DNA of 63,304 bases from a virus: positions 1-63,304 of IMG/VR virus record IMGVR_UViG_3300042934_000801, one strand, 5' to 3'. Under the pieces are notes generated by a model that searched no databases, was not told the DNA's origin, and saw nothing but the letters and a program-made list of their open reading frames with translations. This document shows, one piece after another, positions 17,501 through 26,188 of the stretch. The translations under genes and the position numbers were made by a program. The first letter of the stretch is position 1. Every line of letters begins with the position of its first letter.

Positions 17501-19745
17501 GGTCAACAGCGACGGCTCGGTGACCATCGTCGTTCCGCCGAATTCGTCCTACATCGAGTCCTACGCCAAGGGCGGCCCGACCCCGTCCGGCCGTGGCAAC
17601 GGGCCGACCGGCGGGCACATCTCCGAGTTGCATGGCGACGAGTGGGTTCTGCCCAAGGAAGCGCGTGCGGCCATCGGTGACAAGACGTTGGCCGCGCTGA
17701 CCGCGGGCCGCAGCTTCAGCACCGGCGGCGAGATGGTCGACGAGTTCGGCAACCCGGTCACGCCGGGCATGTTGCCGGGACCGGTCTCGGCGCCGGCGAC
17801 GATGTCGATCGCGCCGAATCCGACCGCTGGCGGCGGGGGAGTTTCCGGGATTCTCAGCCAGGTCGTTTCGGGAATGCAGGGCCCGATCGGCAACGCGATG
17901 GCGCTCGGGCAGCAGCTCGGCAACATCGCTGCGCCGGGCGCGGCCGGCGGCGGCGGTGTCGATCCGAACACCACGACGCACGGCACCGGTGCCAGCCTTC
18001 TGCCCGGGCTGTCAGTTCCTGCAGTCGGCGGCGGGGGTGGTGACTTCGCGTCCCGCATGGCCGGTGTCCCCGGACTGGCTGGCCTGTTCGGATCGATGGC
18101 TTCTCCGGATCCGAAGGGCGCACTGATGAACTGGGGCAGCCAGACCGCGAACTGGGTGGCCAACTGGGGAGTCAACACCCTCGGCTCGGTGGCCTCCACG
18201 CTGTGGCAGGGCGGGCTCGGGTTCTTCGGGCTGGAGAACAGCATCCTGTCGCCATCGAACCCTTATCACCAGGCCGCCGCACAGACCGGGCAGTTCTTCA
18301 TGGCGCAGGACGGCCCACTCGGCCAGCTGCTCGGCATGGGCGGCGGCGGGGCCGCGACCGGCGGCATCGCGGATCCGAAGGCGCTCGGCGCGGCGCATGG
18401 TGTGGATGACGGGACGCTGGCAGCACTGTTCGGTCAGACCGGGGACCCGGCGGCGCTGCAAGCGATGACACCGGCCGCGCAGCGCGCAATCATGTACGCG
18501 CAGCAGCACGCGGTCGGACAGAAGTACGAGTACGGCGGAACGGGCGCGACTGGCGGCTATGACTGCTCTGGCATCGCCTCGCAGCTCTATGCGTCCTACA
18601 TGGGCTTGCCTCCGGGCCGGTATTTCGATACTGAAGCCGACTTCGAGGCGATGGGCTTCAAACAGGGCTACAAGCCTGGCGCGCTGAACATCGGTGTCCA
18701 GCGCGGTGGCGGCGGACCGAACTCGCATATGGCCGTCACGCTGCCGAACGGCATCCCGGTCGAATCCGGCGGGTCGCACGGCAGCACCGCATACGGCGGG
18801 CCTGCCCGTGGTGCCAACACATTTCCGCTGCAGTGGTACCTGGAACCACCTCCGGGTTTTGAAAAGGGCGGCCCGACCCCGGACTACATGGGTCCGGTCG
18901 ACAACAAGGGTGGACACCTGGCGGTCGTTCACCCGCGCGAGTTCATGATCTCCGCGCGCGGCCGGGCATCAGTGCCAGATGGGTTCCTGCACAAGCTGAA
19001 CCAGGGGATCGTGGATCCGACGGAGCTCGGGTTGCGTGGCTACTGGGATGGCGGCTCGGTCATGAAGGCGGCGATGGCGCGGCCGACCCCGCCGCGGCCA
19101 CCGGTGGTCCCAGCCCGCACCATGCAGCCACGCCCGCAGCAGCCCCGGACAGCACCCGCCGCGCCGGCACCTTCGGCAACCCCCGCACCGTCGTCGTCGC
19201 CCGCTCCGTCCGCGCCTCCGTCACCAGCGGCGCCCCCGCAGCAGAGCATCGCCGCGCAGGGCGGCGCGCCAGCACCGTCGATCATCGCGGCCAACCAAGG
19301 CGCAGGCGGGATCAACCACAACGTCGACTGGATGAACACCCTGATCCGTTCCAGCGCATCCAACCTCGGCCAGCTGGCATCGACCGCCATGAGCATCGCT
19401 TCCATGGGCGGCGCCGGCATCCCGGGCATGGGCGCGATCGGTGCGGCCGGCCCATTCGTCGCCGGCGGTATCCAGCAGGGCGGCAAGGTCGTCGAGGGCA
19501 TCGTCAACGTGGTCTCCTCGGCGCTGGTCGGCAGTGTGCCCGGATCGTTCGGCGGCAAGGCCGGCGAGTCCCCATACGGCCGCGTGATCAAGACACCGAC
19601 CGAGGCTCAGCCCCCCAGCGGACAGGGGCGCGGCGGCAACACCTACAACCTCAACGGGATCAGCGATATCGACCGACTGATGGACCGAATCGAGCTGAAC
19701 GACAAGATGAGTGAACAAGCGACCTTGGCCAAGGCTTATCCGTGA
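14571..19745 (+). CDS. Tape measure protein with internal NlpC/P60-like domain
   Basis: The product is 1724 aa; its length sets the tail length. It starts after GGGAGG. Layout: an N-terminal SVRIRPNADDF segment; long alanine-rich coiled coil to about residue 450; hydrophobic stretches around 120-190 and 680-730; Gly/Pro-rich linkers; and at about residues 1300-1440 a peptidoglycan-hydrolase-like segment (YDCSG with Cys1332; SHMAV with His1386). The later part is P/A-rich (about 1500-1580). Such muralytic motifs in tape measures help local cell-wall opening during DNA entry. The family is certain; the hydrolase assignment is by motif. Confidence 0.95.
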   Translation: MPDYSAGTASVRIRPNADDFVRDLNAKLKAVKDPGYPISVSANTGQASADIKRFRDVESRNGMKLGVDVALGQAQADMAAFRARQRADGLTIKVDADTKSADNQLSALQRRLSTLASGRDALRLNIGAGLLGSVQPAVAGLASVAAGLQQVSGAALAVPGAIAGAAASIGTLAFGLSGISDAYKAVSDASESAGKDQAASARQAAQASNTLRNAVVDEAQARKDVAEATRDARNELRDLHTEMRGGLINESRAILQAQQARERFAKGDYTDQRDALLDIAEADQRVLEVRQRNADKAVDLAQAQREGVAGSDQVVAANERLVRSQQQVADAQMGAAEAATSMGAAQEKAMQEMAKLSPSAQKFVQTLVDMKPQFAEFRAAAAEPLLEGKDVEFRNFYEKVAPSFKTGMGEIAGAWNDNITALTESLGSDTGVGFIDRILGNTGDAQSRLTKAVDPVVRVIGTLSAAGSDVLPRLADATGRFADRLADALTEADKDGSLDAMINRGLDGLTSLGRTTVSFGKSLNAITSSAGGGSFLQWLETSTDRMQKFLNSAEGKNKIREYLADGRDLAQKIGEALSKLPGALAGVQDAAQTYLGGALVIVRELAALMGEHPDLVKTVVAAYLTWKTVTPIVQGVGGLLTGMSTSLVALGTGFSDTRKKASDEFGVIQKRFDDAGGPKGLGKFSGALAALGAAAGPFGLLAGTIASVAIPALMNLKTAHEEAAEKVGDLNQRELELEQTLDRVTGKMTAQSRDSLLQQAQDFAPKGPGAGIPGISEGNALAAATSLGINPKTYGDALTGNGAAQQQVRDILSKNNLVPEFQANAQLTGDANFLSNITGGSITQDKLISALLGDTKAIEEFTAALEKAELGATEEQSQRLAGLDLASISQRLSDTGRASVLAGGALNYLTSPIAPAQQSVVERNQANYGRFRLTDAGRGFFGGDLQVTSSGSDYSIVAPAMTPGLQASLQASQLEHKVNSDGSVTIVVPPNSSYIESYAKGGPTPSGRGNGPTGGHISELHGDEWVLPKEARAAIGDKTLAALTAGRSFSTGGEMVDEFGNPVTPGMLPGPVSAPATMSIAPNPTAGGGGVSGILSQVVSGMQGPIGNAMALGQQLGNIAAPGAAGGGGVDPNTTTHGTGASLLPGLSVPAVGGGGGDFASRMAGVPGLAGLFGSMASPDPKGALMNWGSQTANWVANWGVNTLGSVASTLWQGGLGFFGLENSILSPSNPYHQAAAQTGQFFMAQDGPLGQLLGMGGGGAATGGIADPKALGAAHGVDDGTLAALFGQTGDPAALQAMTPAAQRAIMYAQQHAVGQKYEYGGTGATGGYDCSGIASQLYASYMGLPPGRYFDTEADFEAMGFKQGYKPGALNIGVQRGGGGPNSHMAVTLPNGIPVESGGSHGSTAYGGPARGANTFPLQWYLEPPPGFEKGGPTPDYMGPVDNKGGHLAVVHPREFMISARGRASVPDGFLHKLNQGIVDPTELGLRGYWDGGSVMKAAMARPTPPRPPVVPARTMQPRPQQPRTAPAAPAPSATPAPSSSPAPSAPPSPAAPPQQSIAAQGGAPAPSIIAANQGAGGINHNVDWMNTLIRSSASNLGQLASTAMSIASMGGAGIPGMGAIGAAGPFVAGGIQQGGKVVEGIVNVVSSALVGSVPGSFGGKAGESPYGRVIKTPTEAQPPSGQGRGGNTYNLNGISDIDRLMDRIELNDKMSEQATLAKAYP

Positions 19746-20680
19746 GACAGGTCGATTCCATCGACGTCGTCGGTGTGAACGGTGACTTCTGCCGCATCTC
19801 GGACCGCAACCTTACCTGGGGGCCACTGCTGGCGCCCGGGTCGACCGGCCTGTTCGACATGCCTATCCAAACCAACTGGGGTTCATACGGTTACGGCCAG
19901 TTCTACCAGTCGTGGAAGCCCAAGCGCCGCGACGTGGTGTGGACGATGCACCTGATCAACCCCGACACCGGCGACCGGCTCAAGCAGGACGACATGCTGT
20001 GGCATCTCATCTGCTCGCGGTGGAAGGCGATGTTCAGCCCCGAGAAAGAGGCCAAGGTCCTCTACAACTCCGTCGACGGTGAACGCAAGCTCGGCCTGCG
20101 CACCCTGGACACGTCGAAGTCGTTCTCCACCCAGAACTGGGAGGGCATCGACCCGCACATCTTCCGGTACGGGTCACTGGTGCAGGCCATGGCCGCCGAG
20201 CTGCCGTTCTACGTGGGCAAGCCCGACATCTACACCTTGGAGTTCGACGGACCGGGCAACCACTGGGGACACCTGCCGTACTTCAACCCCGCCAACGTCG
20301 ACATCTGGCCCGAGTGGGATGCCACGTGGGGCGCCGCATACGTGCTGCCCGACTACAGCTTCTACAACGAGCTGCACGGCCGCGGTATCGCCGACCTCGG
20401 CAAGACGGTGCGCACCCCGGTGATCGACGCCGGTGACGGCAACGTCACCATCTACACCCAGCCCAACCTCGAGACCTACATCTCGGAATGGGAAACCGAA
20501 GTCGGTGGCCGCGCCGGTGGGCGGGACTTCGAATACCCGATCCGGCCGGGCAGCGGCAGCAGCGACCCCGAGCTCGGATGCGTGGTGCGCGCACTGGTCA
20601 CTGCCGAGGACGGCGCGGCGCTGAAGCTGACGTTGCCGCGCTGGTACGAATCCCCATTCAGCACACCGTTGGTCGTCTGA
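19742..20680 (+). CDS. Minor tail protein (distal tail-like)
   Basis: The product is 312 aa, GTG start in a GTGA overlap with the tape measure stop. The first protein after the tape measure is usually the distal tail (Dit-type) hub; here NLTWGPLLAPGSTGLFDMP and the W/Y-rich beta segments fit actinophage minor tail proteins of this position. Confidence 0.8.
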   Translation: MRQVDSIDVVGVNGDFCRISDRNLTWGPLLAPGSTGLFDMPIQTNWGSYGYGQFYQSWKPKRRDVVWTMHLINPDTGDRLKQDDMLWHLICSRWKAMFSPEKEAKVLYNSVDGERKLGLRTLDTSKSFSTQNWEGIDPHIFRYGSLVQAMAAELPFYVGKPDIYTLEFDGPGNHWGHLPYFNPANVDIWPEWDATWGAAYVLPDYSFYNELHGRGIADLGKTVRTPVIDAGDGNVTIYTQPNLETYISEWETEVGGRAGGRDFEYPIRPGSGSSDPELGCVVRALVTAEDGAALKLTLPRWYESPFSTPLVV

Positions 20681-20681
20681 C

Positions 20682-22388
20682 ATGCCGGGCCTCGCGTCGC
20701 TGGAACGGACACGCGAGGTCACCGACGAGATCCGTCGGCAGCGCAAGGCCATCCAGCGCGCGCAGACGCAGGTGTGGCTGTACCGCAACCTGCCGGGCGA
20801 GATCGGCCTGAACATGCGCGGGTCGCTGAACATCCTCGACTGCGCGAAGCACAAGTTCCAGTCCCGCGACAACATCGCCTCCCCGGGCATGATCACCATC
20901 CCGGCAAGGCACTACCTGGCGAAGTGGATCGCCACGATTCCGAACGACCCGGAGTCGTGCAAGCAGGTCATCATCCGCGTCGACCGCTACGGCGGGGCGT
21001 GGCGCTGGACCGGCATGATGCACCACTGGACTGCCGAGACCATCGACGGCGTCGACTGGATCACCTGCTACTTCAACGACGACCTGGCGTTCCTGCAGCA
21101 CGTTCTCGTGCCGCCGAATCCAGCCCTTCCGTTGCCGGTATTCCAGTTCCCGCGCGACTTTTTCATGGTGTGCCCCACCGCATTTGGTGCCGCAGCGACC
21201 GGTCAAATGCAGTTCGTTCGCCAGTTCGCGAACGTCTGGACGATGAGCGATGACCCGTTCGATCTGAGCTCATACCCGGAGGGTTACGACCCGCGCACGT
21301 GGCAGGCGCACATGAAGGGCCCGCGGTTCCTCGACGACCCCACGCTGTGGGGTGTCTTCGCGGCCCGGATGAACAGCTACGACACGGTCATCGCCGACCC
21401 GATGGACGACGCGCAGGTCTCGATGACCTACCGCCGTATCTTCACCGCCGAGGGCGAGACGGTCGAAGGTCTGTTCAACAACGACATCGCCAACGGTGCG
21501 CTGGTCTTCGAGCCGGTCGACCGCTCAGGGTTCTCCCGCGAGACCGGCACCTACCTGTCGGGCAACGCCGCGCAGGGGTTCCTGCGAACCGGCATCGTGT
21601 GGACCTCTGACCTGCTCGAAGGCATCAACGAGTTCATGGAGGACGACCAGTCCTACACCCCCGACGAGTACCACCAGGCCGGATGGATCGGCACGAAGGC
21701 GGTCAAGCCGGCACACACGATCCGCGACTCGTACGTCAATGACCTGCAGTCCAAGGTGTCCTACTCGCCGGCCGGCCCCACCCAGATCGTCATCGGTGGC
21801 GACAACCCGACTGCTGACGCTCTGGCGCAGGTGCTCATCGCGTCGGTCGGCAACCTGCTCGGCTACTTCCTGCTGCTGGGCTTCGACAGCGCCGGCGATA
21901 TCGCCGCGGACATCATCATGCCGTTCCTCGTCGGCACCATCGCCGCGTGGGCGCAGTTCGAACTGCCCGCCCGGGCAACCAATCTCGGTTGGGCGCACCT
22001 TCTTGAGGTCTACGTCTCCGGTGCTGAGCAGAACGTATGGAGCCTGTCGGCCCTGGCCACCGCGCGCGGAGGCGTGAACGCCACCGACGACGAGACCGGC
22101 CACACCATGGTCATCGACGAGTCGACCTGGTTCATCCCGGGGCTGCATGGCGAGGTCGGGGACCGGGTGGGTTCGACCGCCGGCGTGCTGCAGCGCATGG
22201 GCATCGACCTCATGTTCACCAACCAGATCAAGGAAATGACTCTGGAAGGTGACGAGACCGGGAAGTCGGAATTCCTGGTCAAGGTCGGCGAGAACAAGGC
22301 TGCCATGTCGCGGGGTGAGCGCAACGCCCGCATGTTGAAGACCGCGCTCGACCGCATCGCCGACATCGGCGTGCACATCGTCCAGTAG
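20682..22388 (+). CDS. Minor tail protein (tail hub / Gp37-like)
   Basis: The product is 568 aa. The second protein after the tape measure is normally the tail hub; segments such as RGSLNILDCAKHKFQSRDN, SMTYRRIFTAEGETVEGLF and the C-terminal GKSEFLVKVGENKAAM are typical of actinophage hubs (ReqiPepy6 Gp37-like). A hydrophobic region around residues 380-420 is notable. It starts one base after the previous stop. Confidence 0.8.
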   Translation: MPGLASLERTREVTDEIRRQRKAIQRAQTQVWLYRNLPGEIGLNMRGSLNILDCAKHKFQSRDNIASPGMITIPARHYLAKWIATIPNDPESCKQVIIRVDRYGGAWRWTGMMHHWTAETIDGVDWITCYFNDDLAFLQHVLVPPNPALPLPVFQFPRDFFMVCPTAFGAAATGQMQFVRQFANVWTMSDDPFDLSSYPEGYDPRTWQAHMKGPRFLDDPTLWGVFAARMNSYDTVIADPMDDAQVSMTYRRIFTAEGETVEGLFNNDIANGALVFEPVDRSGFSRETGTYLSGNAAQGFLRTGIVWTSDLLEGINEFMEDDQSYTPDEYHQAGWIGTKAVKPAHTIRDSYVNDLQSKVSYSPAGPTQIVIGGDNPTADALAQVLIASVGNLLGYFLLLGFDSAGDIAADIIMPFLVGTIAAWAQFELPARATNLGWAHLLEVYVSGAEQNVWSLSALATARGGVNATDDETGHTMVIDESTWFIPGLHGEVGDRVGSTAGVLQRMGIDLMFTNQIKEMTLEGDETGKSEFLVKVGENKAAMSRGERNARMLKTALDRIADIGVHIVQ

Positions 22389-22431
22389 CAAAAGCACTGT
22401 GGCGCAACAACTTGCATTGTGGAGGTGATCT

Positions 22432-23385
22432 GTGGAGTCTTTGTATTCAGCCGTGGTGCTGTCCCGCGGCGGCACGTGGAAGCCGCGGCCGGACGAGACT
22501 CCCTACCTGCTGCCGCACAACAACCGGCTCGCCGCGTTCCCTGACGGGGCAACCGTGGAATGCCGGTTCTACGGCTCCGACGGCCTGCTCATCACCACCG
22601 TCGACGGCCAGGTGTTCCCGGACCGCATCGAATTCGTCGGCGATGCCGAAGAGATGGACCGGGTGCCGGCCGGCGCCGGGTTCACCATCGTGCTGGACAC
22701 CAATGAGGGGCCGTTCCCGATCCGGCACGGCAAGGTGATCCGCAAGCAGCTCGAATTCACCACCCCGCTGGCCCAATTGGACGTTCCGCCGCTGGCGATC
22801 AACGACAACTTGCAGCGCACAGCGCTGGGCAATAAGTGGAAGACGATCTTCGGGCGCCTGCAGCTCGTCGACAACACCGCGGATGGTTTGCCGATCGGTG
22901 TGGGCGCGAAGGCCAAAGAGGGCGCGATGCGCTACATCCAGGAGTTCACCACTCCCGGTGTGGAGATCGGCGTCACCTTCCTCAACCGCACCCCGACGGT
23001 GCCCTCGTGGACATCGCTGAACTTCGGTGCCGACATCAACGCCGAGATGGGTTTCTCGGTCAAGTTCGAGACCGGGTCGTCGCCGAACCGCCGCATCCAC
23101 ATCGGCACCATGAACAAGCCGATGGACATCATCGACCGAGTTCCCACTGTCGCAAACGAAGTCGTCAACAACGAGTACTACCGGATCCGATTCATCCCAG
23201 GCTCGAAGCTGGTGGCGGTCTATAAGGGTGAGTCGCTGGAGCCGATCGCGAAGTGGATAGACGAGAACGACATCGTGCCCCGCGGCATCGGCTACCGGCA
23301 CCTCGGCGCGAGCTTCTACCGGTCGTCGACTTCGACGACCAAGGGCATTCAGCTCACCTCGATCAGCGCCCGGGACGCAGCGTGA
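22432..23385 (+). CDS. Minor tail protein
   Basis: The product is 317 aa, GTG start with GGAGGTGAT upstream. It is a beta-rich protein with PLAINDNLQRTALGNKWKT and a jelly-roll-like second half (WTSLNFGADINAEMGFSVKFE...YYRIRFIPGSKLVAVYKGE). It is part of the baseplate region by position. The stop overlaps the next start. Confidence 0.75.
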   Translation: MESLYSAVVLSRGGTWKPRPDETPYLLPHNNRLAAFPDGATVECRFYGSDGLLITTVDGQVFPDRIEFVGDAEEMDRVPAGAGFTIVLDTNEGPFPIRHGKVIRKQLEFTTPLAQLDVPPLAINDNLQRTALGNKWKTIFGRLQLVDNTADGLPIGVGAKAKEGAMRYIQEFTTPGVEIGVTFLNRTPTVPSWTSLNFGADINAEMGFSVKFETGSSPNRRIHIGTMNKPMDIIDRVPTVANEVVNNEYYRIRFIPGSKLVAVYKGESLEPIAKWIDENDIVPRGIGYRHLGASFYRSSTSTTKGIQLTSISARDAA

Positions 23386-24044
23386 CCGCGCCGGAGCCGA
23401 CCGCGGAAGAGATCACCGCGCTGCAGGAGATCCTGTACATGATGCCGCCGGTCGGGCGGACGCACTTCGCGCCGAAGCTCGCCGCGGCGGGGATCCGCGT
23501 GCACCCGGAGCTGGCCACCAAAAAGGTGGTCATCATCGAGGGGACCGGCATCACCGGGGGATGGGCGCCGCGACGAACCCAGCAGATCAACGACAGCAAC
23601 GGGCTGCCCACCGCGCTGGCTGCTCAGGCCACCGCGCCGGATCAGGTCGATATCGAGCAGATGGGCGCGTTGGCCATCGCGCTGCGGGTGCTGCCGCCGC
23701 CACTGCCGCGCGCGCTGGGCCCGGAGTTGTACGAGCTCGGCGCTCGCGTGCACCCGGATCTGGCCACCGCGGTGGATGCGCCGGCTGCGACCGGGAAGCT
23801 GATCGGCGTACTGCGGACCCTGGAGGAGCGTGCACCGGCGCTCGCCGGCCTGGCAGACCGCGTGGAGGAAGCGCAGGCTGCCGCCGCCGAAGGTGACATG
23901 TCGAAGATCCGGGCATTGGCCGCAGAGCTCGCGCCGAAGCTGCAGCAGCAGAGTGCGACGAACCGGCAGCTGGCCGCCGACATCGATCCGGAGAAGTGGG
24001 CGGACGAAGAGAAGTCGATGCCCGCGCAGGAGAGCCCCGAGTAA
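23382..24044 (+). CDS. Minor tail-associated protein, helical
   Basis: The product is 220 aa, GTG start in a GTGA overlap. It shows two short repeats (RIHPELA-like: GIRVHPELATKK and GARVHPDLATAV) and a helical coil-forming C-terminus. It lies in the minor tail gene block. No family recognised; a structural or assembly role is likely. Confidence 0.6.
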   Translation: MTAPEPTAEEITALQEILYMMPPVGRTHFAPKLAAAGIRVHPELATKKVVIIEGTGITGGWAPRRTQQINDSNGLPTALAAQATAPDQVDIEQMGALAIALRVLPPPLPRALGPELYELGARVHPDLATAVDAPAATGKLIGVLRTLEERAPALAGLADRVEEAQAAAAEGDMSKIRALAAELAPKLQQQSATNRQLAADIDPEKWADEEKSMPAQESPE

Positions 24045-25205
24045 ATGGGCGGTCTGCCGAACGGCCCAGGCGGCGTCAATCCCGACGCGAAGTTCGTCAA
24101 CAGCGCCAGCGGGCTCGGTGAACTCGACCAGCTGACACGGCCCAACGTCGAAGCGCTGCTCAAGGAAATGCACTTCCCGCCCACCAACATCTGGCGCAAC
24201 CCGGGCGGCATCCTCAAGACCGCATGGAATGCCATGACCGCCGCGATCAGCAACGCGGCGACGAACGCGGTGAATGCGATCACCCAACTGGGCACGTTGA
24301 TATGGACCGTCGGCGGTGACTTCATCGAGGACGTCGGCGACTTCATCAACGCCGCGGTGTCCAACGCGCAGACAGCGCTCACCAACAGCGGGATCACGCT
24401 GGCCAACCTGGAGAACGCGCTCAAGGGCGCTTTCAACAAGTGGTTCAACCGCACCGACGGCACCGGCACGGTGGCCGAATTCGAGTACGTCATGGAATCC
24501 GTCCGTGACGCCGTCATCAACGGCTACCTGGTCACGGCTTTCACCTCGGACGCCGTGGCATGGCCGGTCACGCCGGCGGTCGACTGGAACACCGCGCTGA
24601 TCGGAGGCGGCCAAAATGCCTCGGGTGGCACCGGCGGTCTGCATGGATCGTTCATCGCCCGCCCGCTCGACATGGCCGGCGTCACTGCGATCGATGTCCA
24701 GATCGGGACAGCAGGCAACCTCACCACCATTCGCGTGGCTGCCACCCCGCCGCACACCGGCGCAGTGCTCGCACAGTCAGCACCGCACGGCACATCCGGG
24801 GGCGTCGCGCTGCAGGGCGGGCTGTACGGGCTGAGCCCGACCAACTCGCTGCCGGGCTCTGGCGGTAACGGCGGGTCGGGCGGACCCGGTGGCACCGAGG
24901 CGGCACCAGGCCAGGACTCAGCACTGGCAACCGGCGGTGCTCGCGGCCTGGCTGGGAACTTCGGCGGCAACGGACAGCCAGGCGGAAGCGTCTCGGCCGG
25001 ATCGCAGATCAAGTGCGGCGGCGCCGGTGGCGGCGGCGGCGGCCGAGCCAACGTGGTGCTCAACGGCGGGGGAAACGGCGGTGCTGGTGGCTATCCAGGC
25101 GGTGGCGGAGGCGGCCGCGGTGCTGGCTGGGGTGGCGGCCCGAATGGACTGCTCGGCCCGGGCGCGCCTGGCGTGGCCTTCGTCATGCGAAAGGGAGAAG
25201 CCTGA
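24045..25205 (+). CDS. Minor tail protein with polyglycine C-terminal domain
   Basis: The product is 386 aa. An alpha-helical N-terminal half (to about 150) and a beta segment are followed by a very glycine-rich C-terminus (from about residue 265), of the kind that folds as polyglycine-II bundles in phage adhesins. The ATG directly follows the previous TAA. It is likely exposed at the tail tip. Confidence 0.75.
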   Translation: MGGLPNGPGGVNPDAKFVNSASGLGELDQLTRPNVEALLKEMHFPPTNIWRNPGGILKTAWNAMTAAISNAATNAVNAITQLGTLIWTVGGDFIEDVGDFINAAVSNAQTALTNSGITLANLENALKGAFNKWFNRTDGTGTVAEFEYVMESVRDAVINGYLVTAFTSDAVAWPVTPAVDWNTALIGGGQNASGGTGGLHGSFIARPLDMAGVTAIDVQIGTAGNLTTIRVAATPPHTGAVLAQSAPHGTSGGVALQGGLYGLSPTNSLPGSGGNGGSGGPGGTEAAPGQDSALATGGARGLAGNFGGNGQPGGSVSAGSQIKCGGAGGGGGGRANVVLNGGGNGGAGGYPGGGGGGRGAGWGGGPNGLLGPGAPGVAFVMRKGEA

Positions 25206-25549
25206 TGCCTACTGCGGAGCTGGTTACGGCGAACCTGCCGCAATTCTGCCCAGTCACCAACCACTACCTGTGCACCGGCGGAGAGCACGACGGTCAGTAC
25301 CTGCTGGTCACCGTCGTGTCTATGGATGCGCCCGCGACGTTGGAGCTTTTCGGCATCGCGATTCCTATCTCCGCGGTGCAACTGCCGACTGCGGTGGACG
25401 TGTTCCTCGCCGACGAGTTCGCAACAGTCCTGGACTCCGATGGCGACCCGTCCAACGGAATGACGCCGCTGGCTTCCTACGAAGTCGACACCCACACAGC
25501 GGCTTTGGCCGCCCTCGGATATGAGCTGATTGAGGAAGGCGAGTCCTGA
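25205..25549 (+). CDS. Small tail-region protein
   Basis: The product is 114 aa, beta-rich N-terminus, acidic overall. TGATG overlap with the previous gene and the same overlap with the next. It lies between minor tail genes, so a virion or assembly role is likely. No family recognised. Confidence 0.6.
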   Translation: MPTAELVTANLPQFCPVTNHYLCTGGEHDGQYLLVTVVSMDAPATLELFGIAIPISAVQLPTAVDVFLADEFATVLDSDGDPSNGMTPLASYEVDTHTAALAALGYELIEEGES

Positions 25550-25773
25550 TGGAGTACCCAGAGAAGTCCTTGAAATGGGATCCCGAAACCGGTGACGTCG
25601 CGGTCCGGACTCGGCTCCCCGCCGATGGCAAGTTCGCCAGCATGGCGTGGCTGGTCGCACCGTCAGCTGGTGGGGCCCGTAATGCCTCGCCGGCCGAAGT
25701 CGAGGACTGGATCGACATCCCGGTGGTCCTGCTGCAGGCGCTTGCCGAACAGGCCGCCGAGGCATCCACGTGA
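25549..25773 (+). CDS. Small tail-region protein
   Basis: The product is 74 aa, starting MEYPEKSLKWDPETGDVAVRT; the W-D-P-E-T-G-D strand suggests a small beta-sheet protein. TGATG overlap with its upstream partner implies coupled translation. Function unknown. Confidence 0.6.
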   Translation: MEYPEKSLKWDPETGDVAVRTRLPADGKFASMAWLVAPSAGGARNASPAEVEDWIDIPVVLLQALAEQAAEAST

Positions 25774-25807
25774 ATTCCACTGCCGCCGCACCGAACAGGA
25801 GACTGTT

Positions 25808-26188
25808 GTGAACGAAGACGACCTCTACTCGGGATTCACGCTCAACGCGTCCATCCTGGGACACACCGCGATCCTGTCCACAATCAGCCACGCGAAGCTG
25901 CATGTCGGTCCGCCGTTCGACGGCTCTCTTGAAGCGTCGGCGTTCACCACGCGCGTGGCCGCGACCTACGGTGCACCTGACGGCAACGGCGTTTTCAATC
26001 TGACGTCACCGTTCTCGTTCTCCGGGTTGGTGGTCGTCGAAAACACCTGGGGCGTCTCATTCTGGACTGCGGCGACCGCAGGCATCTGCCGGATGGTGCG
26101 CCGCTTCGAGGACATGAAGTACGTGTTCGCCGGTGACACCCTGACCGTCGTGTCGGCGCCGGTAGTGGCCAAGGCGGTTGGGCTCTAA
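25808..26188 (+). CDS. Minor tail-region protein
   Basis: The product is 126 aa, GTG start with CAGGAG upstream. It is a beta-rich protein (LYSGFTLNASILGHTAILST; FSFSGLVVVENTWGVSFWT). It overlaps the next minor tail gene by one base. Probably part of the tail tip; no family recognised. Confidence 0.6.
   Translation: MNEDDLYSGFTLNASILGHTAILSTISHAKLHVGPPFDGSLEASAFTTRVAATYGAPDGNGVFNLTSPFSFSGLVVVENTWGVSFWTAATAGICRMVRRFEDMKYVFAGDTLTVVSAPVVAKAVGL

Noticed and set aside
24800-25200. A DNA repeat array or CRISPR-like structure
   Set aside because: The repetitiveness is GGC/GGT glycine codons in a minor tail protein; no spaced direct repeats with unique spacers occur anywhere in the window.
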